Assembly: GCA_963691705.1 (NCBI GenBank)
Contig: OY829539.1
Span: 3,722,501 to 3,786,500 of the forward strand
Length of the DNA stretch: 64,000 bases
Reading direction: 5' to 3'
Source: Viola odorata
Taxonomy: Eukaryota; Streptophyta; Magnoliopsida; Malpighiales; Violaceae
Below are positions 33,264 through 46,396 of this stretch, one piece after another. The first letter of the stretch is position 1, and each line of letters begins with the position of its first letter. Position numbers and translations under genes: made by a program. The notes under the pieces were generated by a model. That model saw only the letters and a program-made list of their open reading frames with translations, had not been told where the DNA came from and ran no database searches.

Positions 33264-34784
33264 TGATCGCGCATCGATTGCGTCAAATATAAGTGTACAA
33301 TATATATATAAATGGGGGTAGAAATACAACTTATCACGGTCCTACAAAGGATTGTAGATTGTGGTAAGAGGATCGTCCACAGAGACCTCTAGGGGGAACG
33401 TAGTTTCTTGGTTGACTTCCTCGTCAGTGGTTTTGATTGGGGGAACCTGAAAATAGAAACAAAACAAAAGAAGCAAAACAATGTAAAGTAGTCTTGGTCA
33501 AAGGTTTGGCCAAGATAGGGGGTCAATACTGAAAAAGTCGAATAAAAGGGAATTCCAGGTAAGGGCAATTTGAGAGCTTCTGTTCTTATGATTCGATCAC
33601 TGATGCAAGGGTATTCATCTCTTGATTCGTAGTCCTGCTATAGAGTGGAGGTGCTCCTGTCTTCCCTCCTCTTCAAATTATTTGCGGGTGCTCCCTTTCC
33701 TGATAATCCTAGCCAAGGGACACCTTACTGGTTAAAGGGTTTATTCGTTTGACTGCTTTCTTGAATGGCTGTTCACTTCCTCAATGGTATAGGGGAAGAC
33801 AGTACCTAGCCAAGTTATCTCCCTATGGGACCCTAGGTTGTCAATCTGGTCTTAGTTTAGATCACTTATTTCTTCTAGTCTGGCGCGAGACTAGTCACCT
33901 ACTTTGCCTAGCCGGCGGGTGCTCCCTTTCCTTCTAGGCTGGCTGCAACTCTTCTCTACTAGGGTACAAGAATAATCAAATCTTATCTCTAGTGAGTAAG
34001 CGATGGATTAAGCTCAAGAAATAAGCGAATACGAATCAAAGAGAATGCTAAGTGCAGTTCGATCTTATGAATCCATAAGAACGCAGCTCATCAACCCTTA
34101 CCAAGAATGGGTGTTTAGCTACTCATACTCATAGGTGAAAAATAAATATATTAGTTTGCATAAATAAATAAATCCGAGAATTCAAAGAATTAAATTCCGG
34201 AGCTAGAAATTGTTTTCAATCTGAGAAGAAGATAGATCCGAGATGAGAGAGAGATCGGGTGTCTCTACAGAGGAGGAACAATAATTGGTTAAAAACCAGC
34301 TAAAACTCCTCAGTCCTACTCCAACTCAAACTCCTCAAAATCCTAGAAAATCTCTAAAGATAAATAACAATGTATCCTTAAAATATTCAAAGATAGAAGG
34401 AGATCCTTGATCGGATTCTTAAATTGATATCGTCTTGATCCTTCTCTTTCTTGCTGGACAACTGCCAGCTCGCAAGGCCCAAGCAGAAAGCGGCCCAAGT
34501 GGTTGCCACGCTGCTGTTCGAGATTGTCCTCGTGAAATGAGTCTTGGCCAAGCTTGCGGCCAAGACAATCTGGTAGCGGAATTTGGTATGCGAAGGAGTC
34601 TTGGCCAAGCTCTAGGTCAAGATACTCTGAAAATTAGCTTTAATGCTCCCCGATCAGAATCCTCCAATAACAGGCCTCCAAACAAGAACTGCAAAAGTAT
34701 GGGAAATACAAGGAAATCAGTAGGTTTACTGTCCAAATAACAAGTAAATGGAAAGTAAAAACATGATGAAATGCAATGTAATCA
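33264..34784 (-). repeat. B 3' LTR
   Basis: Preceded in sense orientation by the purine tract AAGTGTGGGGAATT (plus 34785-34798). It carries several copies of the B-specific word CTTGGCCAAG and relatives, for example at 33493-33515, 34543-34567 and 34603-34627. Confidence 0.92.
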
Positions 34785-36355
34785 AATTCCCCACACTTAA
34801 ACTATGCTTGCCCCTAAGCATATTGACTCAAAGACTCACAAACAAAACAAAAACAGAAAAGACACCAAGACCCCCAGAGTTCTCATTTCGGCTGTTCACC
34901 CCACCACTGAAATTACCAAGACACTTCCCTAAACGACCCAATGCTAGATTAACAAGGACAAATCAATACCCTAAACAAACCTTATCCAAATGGTATTAAG
35001 ACATCCTGCTAGATTTGGATTATAATGTATAGGGGTCAAGATTCACCACAGATTTGAGTCCCACCGATGTGCTATTCTATCCAAACGTGCCTAAAGACTA
35101 GTGCCATTTATATCATTTATCAGCAGATATCTCTTTCTCTCTTTTTTTCTATGCCCTTGTATTTTTACAGGCATTTCGCGTGCCCTTTGCATTTTTACAG
35201 GCATTAAATATATACAAAGCTTGTTCTTTTTGGGCACCCAGAACTTCCACCTTTGCTATATTCTGCTATGACATTCCAGCACTTTTTTTAATGTCTCACA
35301 CTCAAATAGATAGAACAGCACACTCAAATCAGACGTAGCAAACCTCTACACCCTAATGTTCGTTAAGGTTTTAGCTAGACGTCCTTTAGACCATGTGGAT
35401 AGTGTTTGTTTAGGTGACATTAGATAATATGCCCCTTAGGCATTGATCAAGTTATGCTCGTTCACTTCCCTGTTACTATAGCATTGTTTCGCCTAGACAA
35501 GTGTCTACATGTATTTTCAGTGGTGCACTAAACAGCCTATGTTGAAATCTGGGTCTCTGGTGTGCACACAACAAGACAGACTCAAACATACACAAAAAGA
35601 AGAACAAAAAAATCATGCAAACAGCAGACTCAACCTAGAGTGTCTTGGTCAAAGGCTTGGCCAAGACAAACTAAAAAAAATTATTCACAAAAAATACACA
35701 TCAAAACACATATACTCAAAAAGACTCACAAACTGGACTCACAAAACAACCTCCCCACACTTAGAAGACACAACGTCCTCATTGTGTGGAGAGACAAAAT
35801 AAAAAACAGAAATAAAAAGAAAAGAAAGAAACAACCTGGGGGCGAAAGCTGGTCAAGCTGCTTGAGGGGAGGGGTCTTGGCCTGATGGTTGGCCAATATC
35901 CGTAACTGGAGGAGGCGGAGGTACTTGAGGAGCTGAAGGCATAGGCTGCTGTTGTTGGGTGAGTGCAGCTCTGCGGAAGAATGGCATGATGAAGTCCATC
36001 TTCTGGTGCAGGCTTATGACAGCTTGCTGGACGGTGGTGGTGGAGTTTCACACGATGGCTTTAATTCCACTTTATTGATTTTCGAATTGTCCAACTCAAA
36101 AGTTAAAATTGACGGCGCTGACACCTGTCCCACTGACTCCAACCAAGTCTAGGTCTGTGTCTTGGCCTAACTCTAGGCCAATCCTCAGCAAATTCCCCAC
36201 ACTTAATTTCCTGCGCACAGTCAAAACAACCCAGCGAAATCAAATGGAACAAATATTTAACTAATAAATCTAATGAAAAGGAAATATACGAAGCATAGGT
36301 TGCCTCCCATGTAGCGCCCTTATTTAACGTCCTAGGCTTGACTCAGATTATGTCT
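34785..36355 (-). other. B region between integrase and 3' LTR
   Basis: Mostly non-coding. TAAGTGTGGGGAAT copies lie at about 36190, 35754 and 34788 (plus coordinates). The one at 35754 is preceded by an Athila-type CATTGAGGAC...TGTG block, as in A2. A minus-strand fragment around 35860-36000 reads MDFIMPFFRRAAL then Gln/Pro-rich sequence ending PSGQDPSPQAA. It may be the remnant of the extra ORF found downstream of pol in some Athila elements; the rest is gone. Confidence 0.5.
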
Positions 36356-37937
36356 TCACTTGTCAACTGGTGGCCTCTCCACATTTTCAGAACTCTTTTC
36401 TTCCTGGAAAACCTCGAAGAATGGCTTCAGTCTCTGCCCGTTCACTTTGAGCTCGACACCTATTTTCTCATTTCTAATATCTAGTGCACCATGTGGGTAA
36501 ATATTAGTAACAACAAATAGGCCTTCCCATTTTGTTTTTAATTTTCCAGGAAATAATTTAAAACGAGAATTATAAAGGAGAACCTTCTCCCCTATGTGGA
36601 GAGGTTTTCCCATAATTCTTTTATCATGATAGGCCTTCATTCTGATCTGGTTGTCATAAGCTTGGTCTCTCAACTCTTCTAGCTCATGAATTTGTAGCTT
36701 TCTCTCCTGTCCAGCTTGGTCATAGCTCATGTTGCACTTCCTTATAGCCCAATATGCCTTGTGTTGCAACCCCACTGGCAAGTGGCACACCTTCCCATAG
36801 ACCAGCTTGTAAGGCGTCATCCCTATTGGGCTTTTGTAAGCCATTCTGTAGGCCCACAATGCGTCATCTAGGCACTGGCTCCAATCACGTCTGTCTAGGC
36901 CTACTGTCTTGGCCAAGATTGATTTCACCTCTCTATTTGAAACTTCTGCTTGGCCGTTTGTTTGAGGGTGATAGGTTGTGGATACTCTGTGTGTGATGCC
37001 ATATTTCCTGAAAAGAGAAGAAATAATCTTGTTGCAGAAATGTGTTCCTCGATCACTAATAATGCCTCGAGGAATTCCAAATTTGTTCAAGATGTTAGAC
37101 TTGATAAAGGAAATCACAGTTCTAGCATCATCATTCTTAGTGGCTTTCGCCTCTACCCATTTTGATATGTAATCCACAACCAATAAAATATATCTGTTAC
37201 CAAAAGAAGTAGGGAAAGGCACCATAAAATCTATGCCCCATATGTCAAAAATCTCGCATGAAAGAATAAAGTTCATGGGCATTTCATTTTGAGAGCTAAT
37301 ATTTCCTACTTTTTGGCAAGCTGGACACGTTTTACAAAAGAGAAAATTGTCCTGAAAAATTGTTAGCCAATAAAAACCAGCCTCTAAGACTTTCAGGGCT
37401 GTTCTTCTTGCCCCAAAATGGCCACCACATGCTTGAGAATGACAGAATTTTAAAATAGATAAAGTTTCACTTTGAGGAACACACCTCCTAAGCAATTGAT
37501 CAATACCTATCTTCCATAAATAAGGATCATCCCAAACATAATACTTACTGTCATGCTTGACTTTTACCCTCTCATAGGTGGTCATATCACCATAATGTTT
37601 ACTTGTGGCGAGGTAATTCGCAATTTCTGCATACCATGGGTGTGGGTTTGGCTGGAGGTTTGGCCTAGACACTATTATAGAGAGTAGTTTTTCATCAGAA
37701 AATTCTGCCCTCACTAGTTCCAGATCTCCTTTCGCTAGGCAGCGGCTCAGGTGGTCTGCCACGAGGTTCTCCCTTCCACTCTTGTCCTTTATTTCCAAGT
37801 TATACTCCTGCAAAAGAAGAATCCATCGAATTAGTCTAGGTTTGGCCTCATGTTTGACCAAGAGATATTTTAATGCTGCATGGTCAGAAAATACAATAAT
37901 TTTTGTGCCTAACAGATATGATCTAAATTTTTCCAAG
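36356..37937 (-). pseudogene. B pol fragment: RNase H end and integrase
   Basis: Open for 527 codons but it begins in mid-RNase H, right at the C insertion, so there is no natural start. Order: RNase H tail ([23 protein letters not shown]), the HHCC zinc finger ([11 protein letters not shown]...CKTCPACQ), the integrase core with Asp in WGIDFM, Asp in ISDRGTHF and Glu in [10 protein letters not shown], then a C-terminal domain ending near KWEGLFVV...VNGQRLKPF. Integrase would join element DNA to the chromosome. The frame has no stop and all three catalytic acids are present. It ends normally at 36356. Confidence 0.9.
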
Positions 37938-38440
37938 TGATAACAATCAAGACAACCCTAACGGCACTACTGCATTTGCGGATCCGACCGGGACAGATTC
38001 CTATAAGTCCCGTAGTATATCTTCATATCGCCCAGGGATCAGCAAAGGATTCCTAGGATGGTCGACATCAGCGGAGGGGGGACTCACGCGTCTCTATACG
38101 CACGGCGCCATCCCATCCTAGGGAACCGCGAGGTTATCGCTCCCGGCAACCCTGTCAGATATCGCTCATGACGTCACCCGCTGGCATCGCTCGTGACGTC
38201 ATCACCAGACATCGCCTAGACTGTTATCGCCAGGTATCACCATCGAGGACTATAAATATCCCTACTTTTTCGAACAGAAGGTAAGATCGAGATCACCCAG
38301 CAGATCCTTTTGTTACTTTGTACCCCCGAACTGACTTAGGCATCGGAGTGTCTACGCCGGAGCCCCCCCTCCGGCGCTTTGCATGTACATCCGACGCCGA
38401 CCACCGCCGTTCCGATCAGACACGACCTCGAATCTTATCA
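37938..38440 (+). repeat. C 5' LTR
   Basis: Two TGACGTCA sites (38169-38176 and 38194-38201, 25 bp apart) precede a TATAAAT box at 38251. The same arrangement occurs in the C 3' LTR and in F, so it is a conserved promoter feature. Confidence 0.9.
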
Positions 38441-38442
38441 AA

Positions 38443-38460
38443 TGGTGCTTTCATTGAGAG
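38443..38460 (+). other. C primer binding site
   Basis: TGGTGCTTTCATTGAGAG, two bases after the LTR; identical in F at 63466-63483. I cannot name the primer tRNA with confidence. Confidence 0.65.
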
Positions 38461-38587
38461 CTTTGGTATATTAAGTGAGCATCCTTAATAGCCAAGCTCC
38501 ATTTAGTCAGAAGATTGGAACGGTCATGACCGTAGGATCGGAGCCAATCCGATCATCATCCTCTAATATCGGGATGCTGATCTCTCT

Positions 38588-39738
38588 ATGACGTCGCAAC
38601 CAATTATTTCGGGATCTCTGGACCGTTCGGTCGGAATTGCAGGGGGACTAGTCTCCTCACAAATGGTCATTTCGTCATCTCAGACAGCAGGATCTGATTT
38701 CTCCACTCCTCTTTCGGGGGGATCTATACTTAATCATGAACATCCTTTTGCAATGGAAATAGCGGCCCTTCGTTCTCGGTTGGAATATTTGACTGAAATG
38801 GCCGCAAGAATCACGCCTGGTGCTTCTGGATCTAGTTTCCCTCCTCGCGTCATGTTCACACCATCTATTGTCGCTGATCGACCTTTATCACCGTTGTTTC
38901 CAGAAAACCTCCAGATGCCTTTGTCCGCGGGAGATCCTCCGGTTAGTGTCGTGCAGTTCACTCAAGGAAGAGTAGAGGCTTACGTACCACAGATGCCGCA
39001 AGGTCTCCTCCCGCAGGGAGATAGGCCACTTGAGGGGGTTAGGAACCGGTGGGACGGATGGAGGGAAGGAGCCAACAGGAGTTTGTCTCCCGAGTACAGT
39101 GAAAGATCCAGTAGTCGAAGGTATCGAAGTCGATCACCTAGGAGTCACAGTCGATCTCCTAGGCGACATCTTACGCCAGAACCGCGAAATAGGGGGCGTC
39201 AGGCTGAAATATCTCCCCCGCGTCATGCGCGTGAAATTCTTGATGATACATCGGGCCACCCGTTTAGCCGCCGTATAAGGCGTCACAGGGTCAGTCGACG
39301 CGTGAAGCTTCCCACTGATACTTATGATGGCACCAAGGATCCCATTTCGCATATCAATAAGGTGAAGGATTTTGTTCAGTTTCAGACCCACAGTGATGCG
39401 GCGTTGTGCCAAATATTTGTTATGACATTGTCGGGAGTTGCGCGTCTCTGGTTTGAGGGTCTCCCTGGTAGATCCATTAGTAATTTCTCACAGTTAGAAT
39501 CTAAATTCCGGAGCAGATTTAGTACGGCGATTCCAATCAGGAAATCTGTCGCCGCGTTATTTGACTTACAACGAATGCCTCAATAAACCTTAAAGTAATT
39601 TCTCAGCCACTTCGATTTGGAAATGTCATTAATGTCGGGCGTCACTATTGATTTTGCTATACAAGCCCTGAAAAGGAACTGCCGCTATGGAAAACTGAAA
39701 GACGCGCTCATGGTGGACCCTCCAGTGACTTTAGACGC
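38588..39738 (+). pseudogene. C gag, N-terminal and core part
   Basis: ATG 38588 opens a frame with an Arg/Ser-rich stretch (SSRRYRSRSPRSHSRSPRR) and then the retrotransposon Gag core (YDGTKDPISHINKVKDF, FVMTLSGVARLWFEGLP, FSQLESKFRSRF). TAA codons at 39584 and about 39596 interrupt it; sense homology resumes at EMSLMSGVTIDFAIQALKRN. It is cut at 39738 by solo LTR X2 and continues at 42947. Gag forms the virus-like particle that packages the RNA. Confidence 0.88.
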
Positions 39739-42700
39739 TGTCGCATCCCCTTTTTCGTTGAAAACGAGTTTAAGGATCGGGACGGGCCATAATGATTAGA
39801 CAAGCGTTGGACTTGTCTTAACATCATGTAAATGAAGTCGCCACCCTAATTTTGTAAGGTTTAGGGAACCTAATCGATGGCATAAAATAAACAAACTAAG
39901 GCACAATGGTCTAAACCAAAGAACAATGGTTCGAGGTCGTATTATGGACTTGGGAAGGTGTTAGGCACCCAAGTCACATCCTTAAAAAAGGTTACCGGTA
40001 TGCAAGGTGTTTTAAAATGTTTTGAGCATGTAATTGGCCCTCTAAGGAGACGTTACATCTTAGCATTTGGGTCATGGCATTTCCGTTTGGGGGTTCGAGG
40101 GATGGGGTTACCATTTTGTCTCGATGCTAGAGCGGACGCTCACCTTTTTCATTGGGCCATGCATGACTTAATTACTAAGTGATCTATCATGGCTGAAATT
40201 AGCAATGTACATTTTTATGAATGCTCATAGGTTGGCATGGCCTTTGGAGCCATCATGCATATCACATAACAAGAAAAGCAATTTATCTCATGGTATATAA
40301 AACGCGAGTGATATAAACATGCAGACATGTGGGTTGATTTTATTTATTAGCAATTCTATGTCATGCGTACGCGTAGGGTGGTTCTATTGTTGCCTAAGTG
40401 ATCATGCTTACGAGAAGGTTAAGGCTTTGGACCTTTGTTATCAACATACAAGGAAACGTTTAAGGTAATCTTACCTTTTGGACGAACCCCGATCGACCCA
40501 TCTCTTCAAAACCAAGGTTAAATGACAATTGACATAAATACGTAGATATAACAAACATACACGATTTTTTAACTACTTAATTATTACAAACCACAATTCA
40601 TAATAAAACTACTTATGTAAATATTACAAATTAGAGGTCGGAATAATTATCTAAATAATTATTACACCAATTAAAATAGCTAATTAATTACGAACCAGTT
40701 GTTAAAGAGTAATTACTTATTACAACAAGTGAAAATAAGCAATTAATTGTTACAACAAGTTTAGCAATTAATTATTGTTCCAAGCATGCGATTTAAAATA
40801 ATTGACGATTAATTATCATATGCAAATGTATGAAAATGATGTTTTCAATTTTAATGGATCAGGATAGGTCCCTACTTGGTTTTCTAATTTGTTGGATAAC
40901 ATGCATGCAAAATCCTTACAGAAAACATTTAAATTAAATTACAGAAAATTAAATACGTACTTTGGTTGAAAGATTTGAAATTTATACCTACAAAATGAGA
41001 GTGTTAGTACGAATTTTAAGATAATAAATAATAAAAAGCGCACACATCATTTATTTCATACAAAACAGTCATGAAAATAAATAAATACATCATGTGAGCA
41101 TTTTACAATTTTTATCACAAATTAGCACAAATACATAGCAAATAAAACAATTATGTAAAACAAACAATTTAAGTCATGGTAAAATACATGGTATATTAAA
41201 TAAAACTTCATACTTGGTGTAAAAACAAATAAAACAGCATACTGGTCATGTAGCAATTTTAGCAAATTAAACATGTTAAAAACATACGAACAATTTAAAT
41301 AAATTGACGAAAATGTCTTGAACGGCGTACGAAAAGATTAAATTGAAACAAATCAAACTTAAGGGATATGGGCTTGGCCAAGCCAAGCCCATCAGGAATT
41401 TAAATGAGGAGGGACGGGCTGAAGCCCGTCACTTTCCTCTTCTTCTTCGTGAGAACAGCCGACGTGGCTGTTCTCTTCTTCGCGTCGCCGGTGCTCCATG
41501 GCCGTCGACACCAAGCTCCTCCACCACCACGAACTACACCCTAAACAGCCCAGAACCATCATGCATCACCACAGCAATAAAACCAACCAAAAACAGCAGC
41601 TAAACAGCCAGCAAAGCAGAAGGAAAAAGGACGTGCGCGGCTTGTTCGGAACCGAACAACAGCAGCAGGTAAAACAGCCACGCAAACCTCTCTTATCAGC
41701 CCAGAAATTAGCTACTACGTATCAGCAATAAAACTAACCAAAAACAGTAGGAGAAACACAAGCAAAACAGAAGCAAGAAACATGCGCAGCTCTTCGGAAA
41801 AACGCAGTAAACGTGGGCAATAGTCAAGCAATAATTCGACACGAAATTGACTCCTAACGTGCAGAGAATTATCATGACTATCATACGAACAAAACCTATC
41901 AAAAACTAACTCAAACCGTCCATGAACCGTAGATAATTTCACATGGCCAAAAAGTATGCATTAATGTCAATAATTCGGGGTTAATTAGCTCGGGCAGTAG
42001 CTGTTTAAATTTGAGCAAGAACAGACCATATAACTTGACAATCAAACATTTAAGACAAGTTTAAGCCATCAATTCAGTCCATACATGCATAAACGAAAAT
42101 TATCAAGAGAGAGGTTAGAGAGAGAGCTTGGAACTTACCTTCAAACGCTTTCCTCTGCTTCGGTTTGATGTTGATGATGAATAGGTGCGACAACCCGTGC
42201 CTCGCACGGACGTGAATAGCTTGCTATTTATAGAAGAAGTGAGGTTGAGGAGTTGAGTCGGTTCTCTGCACGAGCTTCGTTCGTGGCGTGGGTGAAAACG
42301 AAAGCAGTCTCCGGACGTGGTCCTCCAAGCTACTTTCTTGCTGTCTGCTCATTAAAAATCATATATAAGGAATATCTAAGGAATCAAGTGTCTGGCATGC
42401 GTGGGAGGGCCAATGAGAAGGAAGGAAAAAATAAAACAATGCATTAAATGAATTAATTCCCGCTCGAACGGGATATTTTGGTACGAGCGGGGGCACACGA
42501 AAGTGAGAATAAATCCGAGTTGAGGGTACAACTATGTGTAGAAAAATAAGGCGAGAAAAGTAATATACAGTGGCAAAATGCGAAAGTTGATTTAACGTAT
42601 TTATTTTCTTATTCAGAAATGACAAAACGTTTGCGCGCAAAATAAATGTCCTTACGACAAAAATTGAACGAAACTGAACGAGGCGTCATAAATAGAAAGT

Positions 42701-42946
42701 TAACACGTAATTATCAAATAACGAAAAAAGGCGTTCTGCACTCGGTCCCGGGAACCTTACTCGAGACCGATAGACGTTCACAAAAAGACAGTTAAAAGTA
42801 CGAAAGAATTAAAAAGGCACGAAATGACAAGAAAAATTAAACAAACTAGCCTAGGACCAGAATCGACATGAAATTTGATCTAGACAAGCTAAAAGGTGGC
42901 AAAAACGTAAAGGTTGTGATGGAAAGTCAAAAATCAGGTAGCAACA
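39739..42946 (-). mobile_element. X2: solo LTR inside C gag
   Basis: 3208 bp, TGTCGCATCC to GTAGCAACA, with perfect target duplication GACGC at 39734-39738 and 42947-42951. It is homologous to X1 along its length. On the minus strand a TATA box CTATAAATAGC (near 42233) is followed within about 100 bp by a strong splice donor GAAG/GTAAGT, suggesting minus orientation and a long R-U5. Short ORFs around 41343-41731 have no recognised domain. No internal retroelement sequence remains. Confidence 0.88.
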
Positions 42947-44754
42947 GACGCGTTGAGATTTAAAGCCCATAATTATGCGAAAATGGAAGAAGAAGAAAAC
43001 AGAGATAGGACGTATAACGTGCCGCACGGGACATCTCAAATTACCGCTACTCCCGCAAAGCCCCTTCCTGACGATCAGTTTATCGACGATTACGCTAGGC
43101 GGAAGGATCATATCCCCAAAGCCTCCAATAGGCACAAGGGTCATTCTTCGAAGGGAAAGACCGGTGGTTCCCCCACTCGACGTCAAGGGGATTCTTATAA
43201 AAATCGGACATACGACCCAGATTTTCATTCCCTTAATGTACCAAGGGCAGAGATTTTAGCGATAGCAGAGCAGCGAAATCTTCCCATCCACTACCCTGCG
43301 CCTACAAAACCAGGAGTCCTTCTAGGGAGAAGAGAAAATGCTTATTGTAAATTCCACAAAGCCAGGGGACATTCCACAGAAGCGTGCAAAGAATTAAAAT
43401 TGGCGATAGAACGTCTGGTGGAAGAAGGATATTTAGGAGAATTCGCCACCCAAGTAAGAGAATGCGCCAGAAATAATCCCATGAAAAGGACAACAGATGA
43501 ACGACCAGTTCCTCATCGCGTTCCGCAGAAGGATAATGCTCCCGGAGGAAAAGATAGGGAAACTCTTACGGTTGACGACGAGTACATCCCTATGATTAAC
43601 ATCATCGTGGGAGGAACCCCTTATATGGACGAATCGGAACAACCGACTGCCGCAAAAGGAGAAAAATGCACACGTGATGGCACGACAAAAAAAGGAGGTG
43701 CGATAGGCATCTTGGATCGAATGATATTATCCTTTTTCGAAGAAGACGAGAAAGGCGTTGTCTACCCGCACAATGATGCATTGGTGGTTACGCCCGTCAT
43801 CGCCAGTCATGGAATCAGAAGAACTCTTATTGATAACGGGAGCGCGGTGAATCTCTTTTCGCTGGAAGCGTACAATCTCATGAAACGCCCTGACAACGAG
43901 CTAACGCCTAGCAGACGGCCTATAGTCGGCGTTGATGGGGTTCCAATCCCTGTCACGGGGGTAATCACTTTGCCCATATATTTCCGAGAAGACACCTATA
44001 AACAATCAGAGAACTTGTTGTTCATTGTCGTGGATTTAAATTTGCCCTACAATCTCGTACTTGGGCGACCTTTTCTCAACCGCTTCGGAGCGGTGATATC
44101 TCAGCAGCATCTAAAAATGAAATACCCCTCCTGGGATGGGGTAGTATCCATAAAGGGCGACCAAAAGCTGGCGGCGGAATGCTACTCGCTCATGACTCAA
44201 AGGAGCTGCGATAGGTATGTGTGTATAGCAGCGGACCCCTACGAGCAGGGTGATGAGAAGCGCGCTCAACCTCTGGATAAAATGGTACCCGTTCCAGTAA
44301 TCGGCATAAAGGAAGCAAGCTTCCTAATCAGCGAAAAACTCAGCCCAGCGGAAAACCTTCAACTGGCCTGGCTACTGAACAAATGTCAAGGAGATTTCGC
44401 GTGGAAACCCGCAGACATGCCAGGTATATCGCGCGAAATAGCCGAGCATGGGCTCAATGTGGACCCAGATGCCCGCCCAGTTCAGCAAAAGCGGCGCGCG
44501 TTCTCTAGTGAAAAGGCGTCGGCTGTGGACAAAGAGGTAACAAAGCTTCTTGACGGGTTCATCCGCGAAGTTCAATATCCCACCTGGTTAGCGAACCCTG
44601 TCCTTGTTCCTAAGCCCAATGGGGATTGGCGCATGTGCATCGACTTCACCGATTTGAATGATGCCTGCCCTAAGGATTGCTACCCGCTCCCTCGTATAGA
44701 TCAGTTAGTTGATCAGACCGCCGGGTACGCTTATTTAAGTTCACTGGAGCCAAC
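42947..44754 (+). pseudogene. C gag C-terminus, protease and RT start
   Basis: Resumes the gag frame after X2 (FKAHNYAKMEE) without a stop. A zinc-knuckle-like YCKFHKARGHSTEACKELK lies near 43340-43395. The aspartic protease motif LIDNGSAVNL is near 43828; Asn-Gly follows the Asp where many proteases have Thr/Ser-Gly, as in some Tat elements. RT starts with GLNVDPDARPVQQKRR, then VPKPNGDWRMCIDFTDLN and the PLPRIDQLVD block. A frameshift at about 44750-44760 ends the frame inside YLSSL. Confidence 0.85.
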
Positions 44755-46396
44755 TCTGGATACCATCAGATCCCCATGGCCTTGGAAGATGAAGAAAAGA
44801 CTGCGTTTCTCACTCCAAAGGCCACGTACTGTTATACGGCGATGCCGTTTGGGCTGAAGAACGCTGGGGCGACGTTCCAACGTATGGCAAACAAGATATT
44901 CGAAGAACAAATAGGGAGGAATGTGGAAGCATACGTTGACGATATATTGGTAAAGAGCGCGAACTTTCAAGATCACCTGAGGGACTTAAAGGAAGTCTTT
45001 GACGTAATGAAAAGGTATCGCATGAAGCTAAACCCCCGAAAATGCATGTTTGCATTTCAGACGGGAAAATTCTTGGGCTACGTGGTCAGCCAAAAAGGTA
45101 TCCAGCCTAACCCTTCAAAGGTTAAAGCTATACAAGACATGATATCGCCAAGAACCATTAAAGAGGTGCAAAGGTTAACTGGACGAGTTATCACCCTCGG
45201 GCGATTCATTTCCAAGCAAGGAGAGAAGTGTCTTCCTTTTTTCAAAGTCATACACAGGAAAGCCTCGTTCGGGTAGACCCCGGCATGTGAGGAGGCATTT
45301 ATCGGCCTAAAGGATTACTTATCGTCTGACCTACTGTTGACAAGACCCGAGGCAGGAGATACCTTATATTTGTATCTTGTCGCTGCGGACGAAGTGGTCA
45401 GTGCCGTCCTCGTTCGCGACGATAACCACTCTCATCGCCCGGTCTATTTTGTGAGTCACGTTCTGAAGGATGCGGAGTTGTGATACGCCCGAATTGAAAA
45501 AATAGCGTTCGCTCTTATTCAAGCTACCCGCAAAATGGACCGATATTTCCAGTCCTATTCCGTTATCGTGCTTACGGACCAACCTCTGAAAAGAATATTT
45601 CGAAAGCCTGAATCTTCAGGAAGAATGTTGATCTGGGCACTTGAACTAGAACAGTATGGATCCTTTGGCCGCTTAGATCCTGGCTTATTTCATAGCGGAA
45701 TGTACCTTTACAGAGGATCCTTTGGCCGGCATACCTGAAGCGGAATGGGGCGATATGGATCTCCCATTTCCGAAAACCTATACGGACCTTTGGATCATCC
45801 ATGTGGATGGGGCCAAAAACCAAGAGCTGGCGGGAGCTGGAATCTTCATAAATGGGCCACACGACATGCAAATATGATACGCCATTCGAATCCTATAGCC
45901 GTTATCTAATAACGCGGCAGAGTATGAGGCGTTGCTAGCCGAGCTCAGAATAGGGAAAGGACTTTCTTCTAAAGGGAGGCACGATACTGGAAGAACAGGA
46001 GACCTGCGTCTAAAGATCTGTGGTGATTCCAAGTTGATAATTGACCAGGTCTTGGGGCACTCTCAGGCCCGGGAACCCATCATGATTCAATATCTCGCAA
46101 AAGTAAAGCGAGAATTATTGGAGATAAAGAAAGAGGGCATGCAAGTCAGCTTCGAGCATGTTCCTAGGGAGGAAAACGCTGAAGCTGACAATCTAGCCAA
46201 ATTGGCCGCGAATCCGGAAGCATCCATACCCAAAGGCGTATATTATCGTGAGCTATCGGTACCATCCTTCATGGAAGAGCAAGCATCTTTATGTGTGGAA
46301 GAGCATGAAAGCGACTGGTGAATTCCCGTAATCAAATACTTGAAACATGAGGAACTGCCGGAGGACACCATTGAAAAGAAGAAGGTGCTGAAATAG
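44755..46396 (+). pseudogene. C reverse transcriptase (rest) and RNase H, degraded
   Basis: RT continues in a new frame with FGLKNAGATFQR and the catalytic YVDD at 44932-44943. Stops occur at 45274 (a Trp codon), 45481 (an Arg codon), about 45877, about 45898, 46318 and 46394; several fit TGG or CGA to stop transitions. RNase H begins with IIHVDGAKNQ and NNAAEYEALLAELRIG, keeps GDSKLIIDQ and ends near AEADNLAKLAA. Compared with T2 there is a deletion and rearrangement around 45655-45720. This copy cannot make a working enzyme. Confidence 0.88.

Noticed and set aside
41343..41731. Two overlapping plus-strand ORFs in X2
   Set aside because: Antisense to the presumed LTR orientation; no domain and no counterpart in X1.
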